A stretch of 21,356 nucleotides of DNA, from IMG/VR virus record IMGVR_UViG_3300012920_000338, positions 1 to 21,356 of that record; one strand, given 5' to 3'. Of this stretch, positions 21,334 through 21,356 are shown piece by piece. The position numbers and the translations under genes were made by a program. Numbering within the stretch: position 1 is the stretch's first letter; each line of letters begins with the position of its first letter. The DNA is from a virus. The notes beneath the pieces were generated by a model. That model made no database searches. It was not told the origin of the DNA and saw only the letters and a program-made list of their open reading frames with translations.

Positions 21334-21356
21334 GTAGACAAATCCATAATAATATA

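Noticed and set aside
21330-21356. C-terminal tail of a gene upstream of gp43 (last codons YIIMDLST)
   Set aside because: Only nine codons are visible. The ATGA junction makes it plausible, but it is too short to call.
1-21356. CRISPR arrays, insertion sequences, integrase or attachment sites
   Set aside because: No regularly spaced repeats, transposase motifs or long terminal inverted repeats were seen. The only nuclease with mobility potential is the GIY-YIG-like gene, which shows no flanking signs of insertion.

Overview
The window is a gene-dense, AT-rich (about one third G+C by eye) stretch of a T4-like marine myovirus genome. Every gene I accept reads on the minus strand, so transcription runs from high to low coordinates. 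The phage assignment rests on a T4-type replication set (family B DNA polymerase gp43, recombinase UvsX, DnaB-type helicase gp41), on ATGA/TAATG stop-start overlaps almost throughout, and on many small genes. The low G+C, a phage bS21 ribosomal protein and small proteins that I recall from pelagiphages and cyanophages suggest a host such as SAR11 (Pelagibacter) or another marine alphaproteobacterium or cyanobacterium. The host cannot be fixed from this sequence alone.

Layout from right to left. (1) 18835-21333: DNA polymerase. (2) 17243-18778: Sm-like protein, TET-associated-type glycosyltransferase and a small acidic protein, behind a sigma70-type promoter. (3) 14496-17201: a protein resembling an archaeo-eukaryotic-type primase, a membrane protein, a small protein and UDP-glucose 6-dehydrogenase. 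(4) 12610-14455: nucleotide-sugar epimerase, membrane-anchored SleB-type hydrolase and staphylococcal-nuclease-like protein. (5) 8248-12569: GIY-YIG-like protein, cytidylyltransferase, bS21, UvsX, a conserved small protein, gp41 helicase and a small membrane protein, ending at a hairpin plus T-run. (6) 6269-8095: two promoter-driven cassettes of very small proteins. (7) 1-6231: a coupled late operon behind a T4 late-promoter octamer TATAAATA at 6250-6257.

Units 2-6 start at six near-identical promoters (TTTAC[AT], exactly 17 bp, TATAAT; five carry AACACTTTAC around the -35 box). Three of these place ATG exactly 8 nt after TATAAT with no Shine-Dalgarno sequence, so those mRNAs should be leaderless or almost so. 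They head the primase-like, epimerase and GIY-YIG genes.

The most interesting system is the late operon. Five of its six complete proteins begin with a short peptide of the form M-x(2-4)-F-x-x-[FY], ending in or close to a [ILV]-x-E site. This resembles the capsid-targeting leader of T4 internal proteins, which the gp21 prohead protease removes. The proteins behind these leaders look enzymatic: an adenylyltransferase-like HxGH protein, a ligase-like nucleotidyltransferase, a ParB/sulfiredoxin-fold protein and a possible PD-(D/E)XK nuclease. I infer a set of enzymes packaged in the head and injected with the DNA. The adenylyltransferase-like protein also carries two internal copies of the leader/cleavage pattern, as if it were a fused, protease-processed polyprotein.
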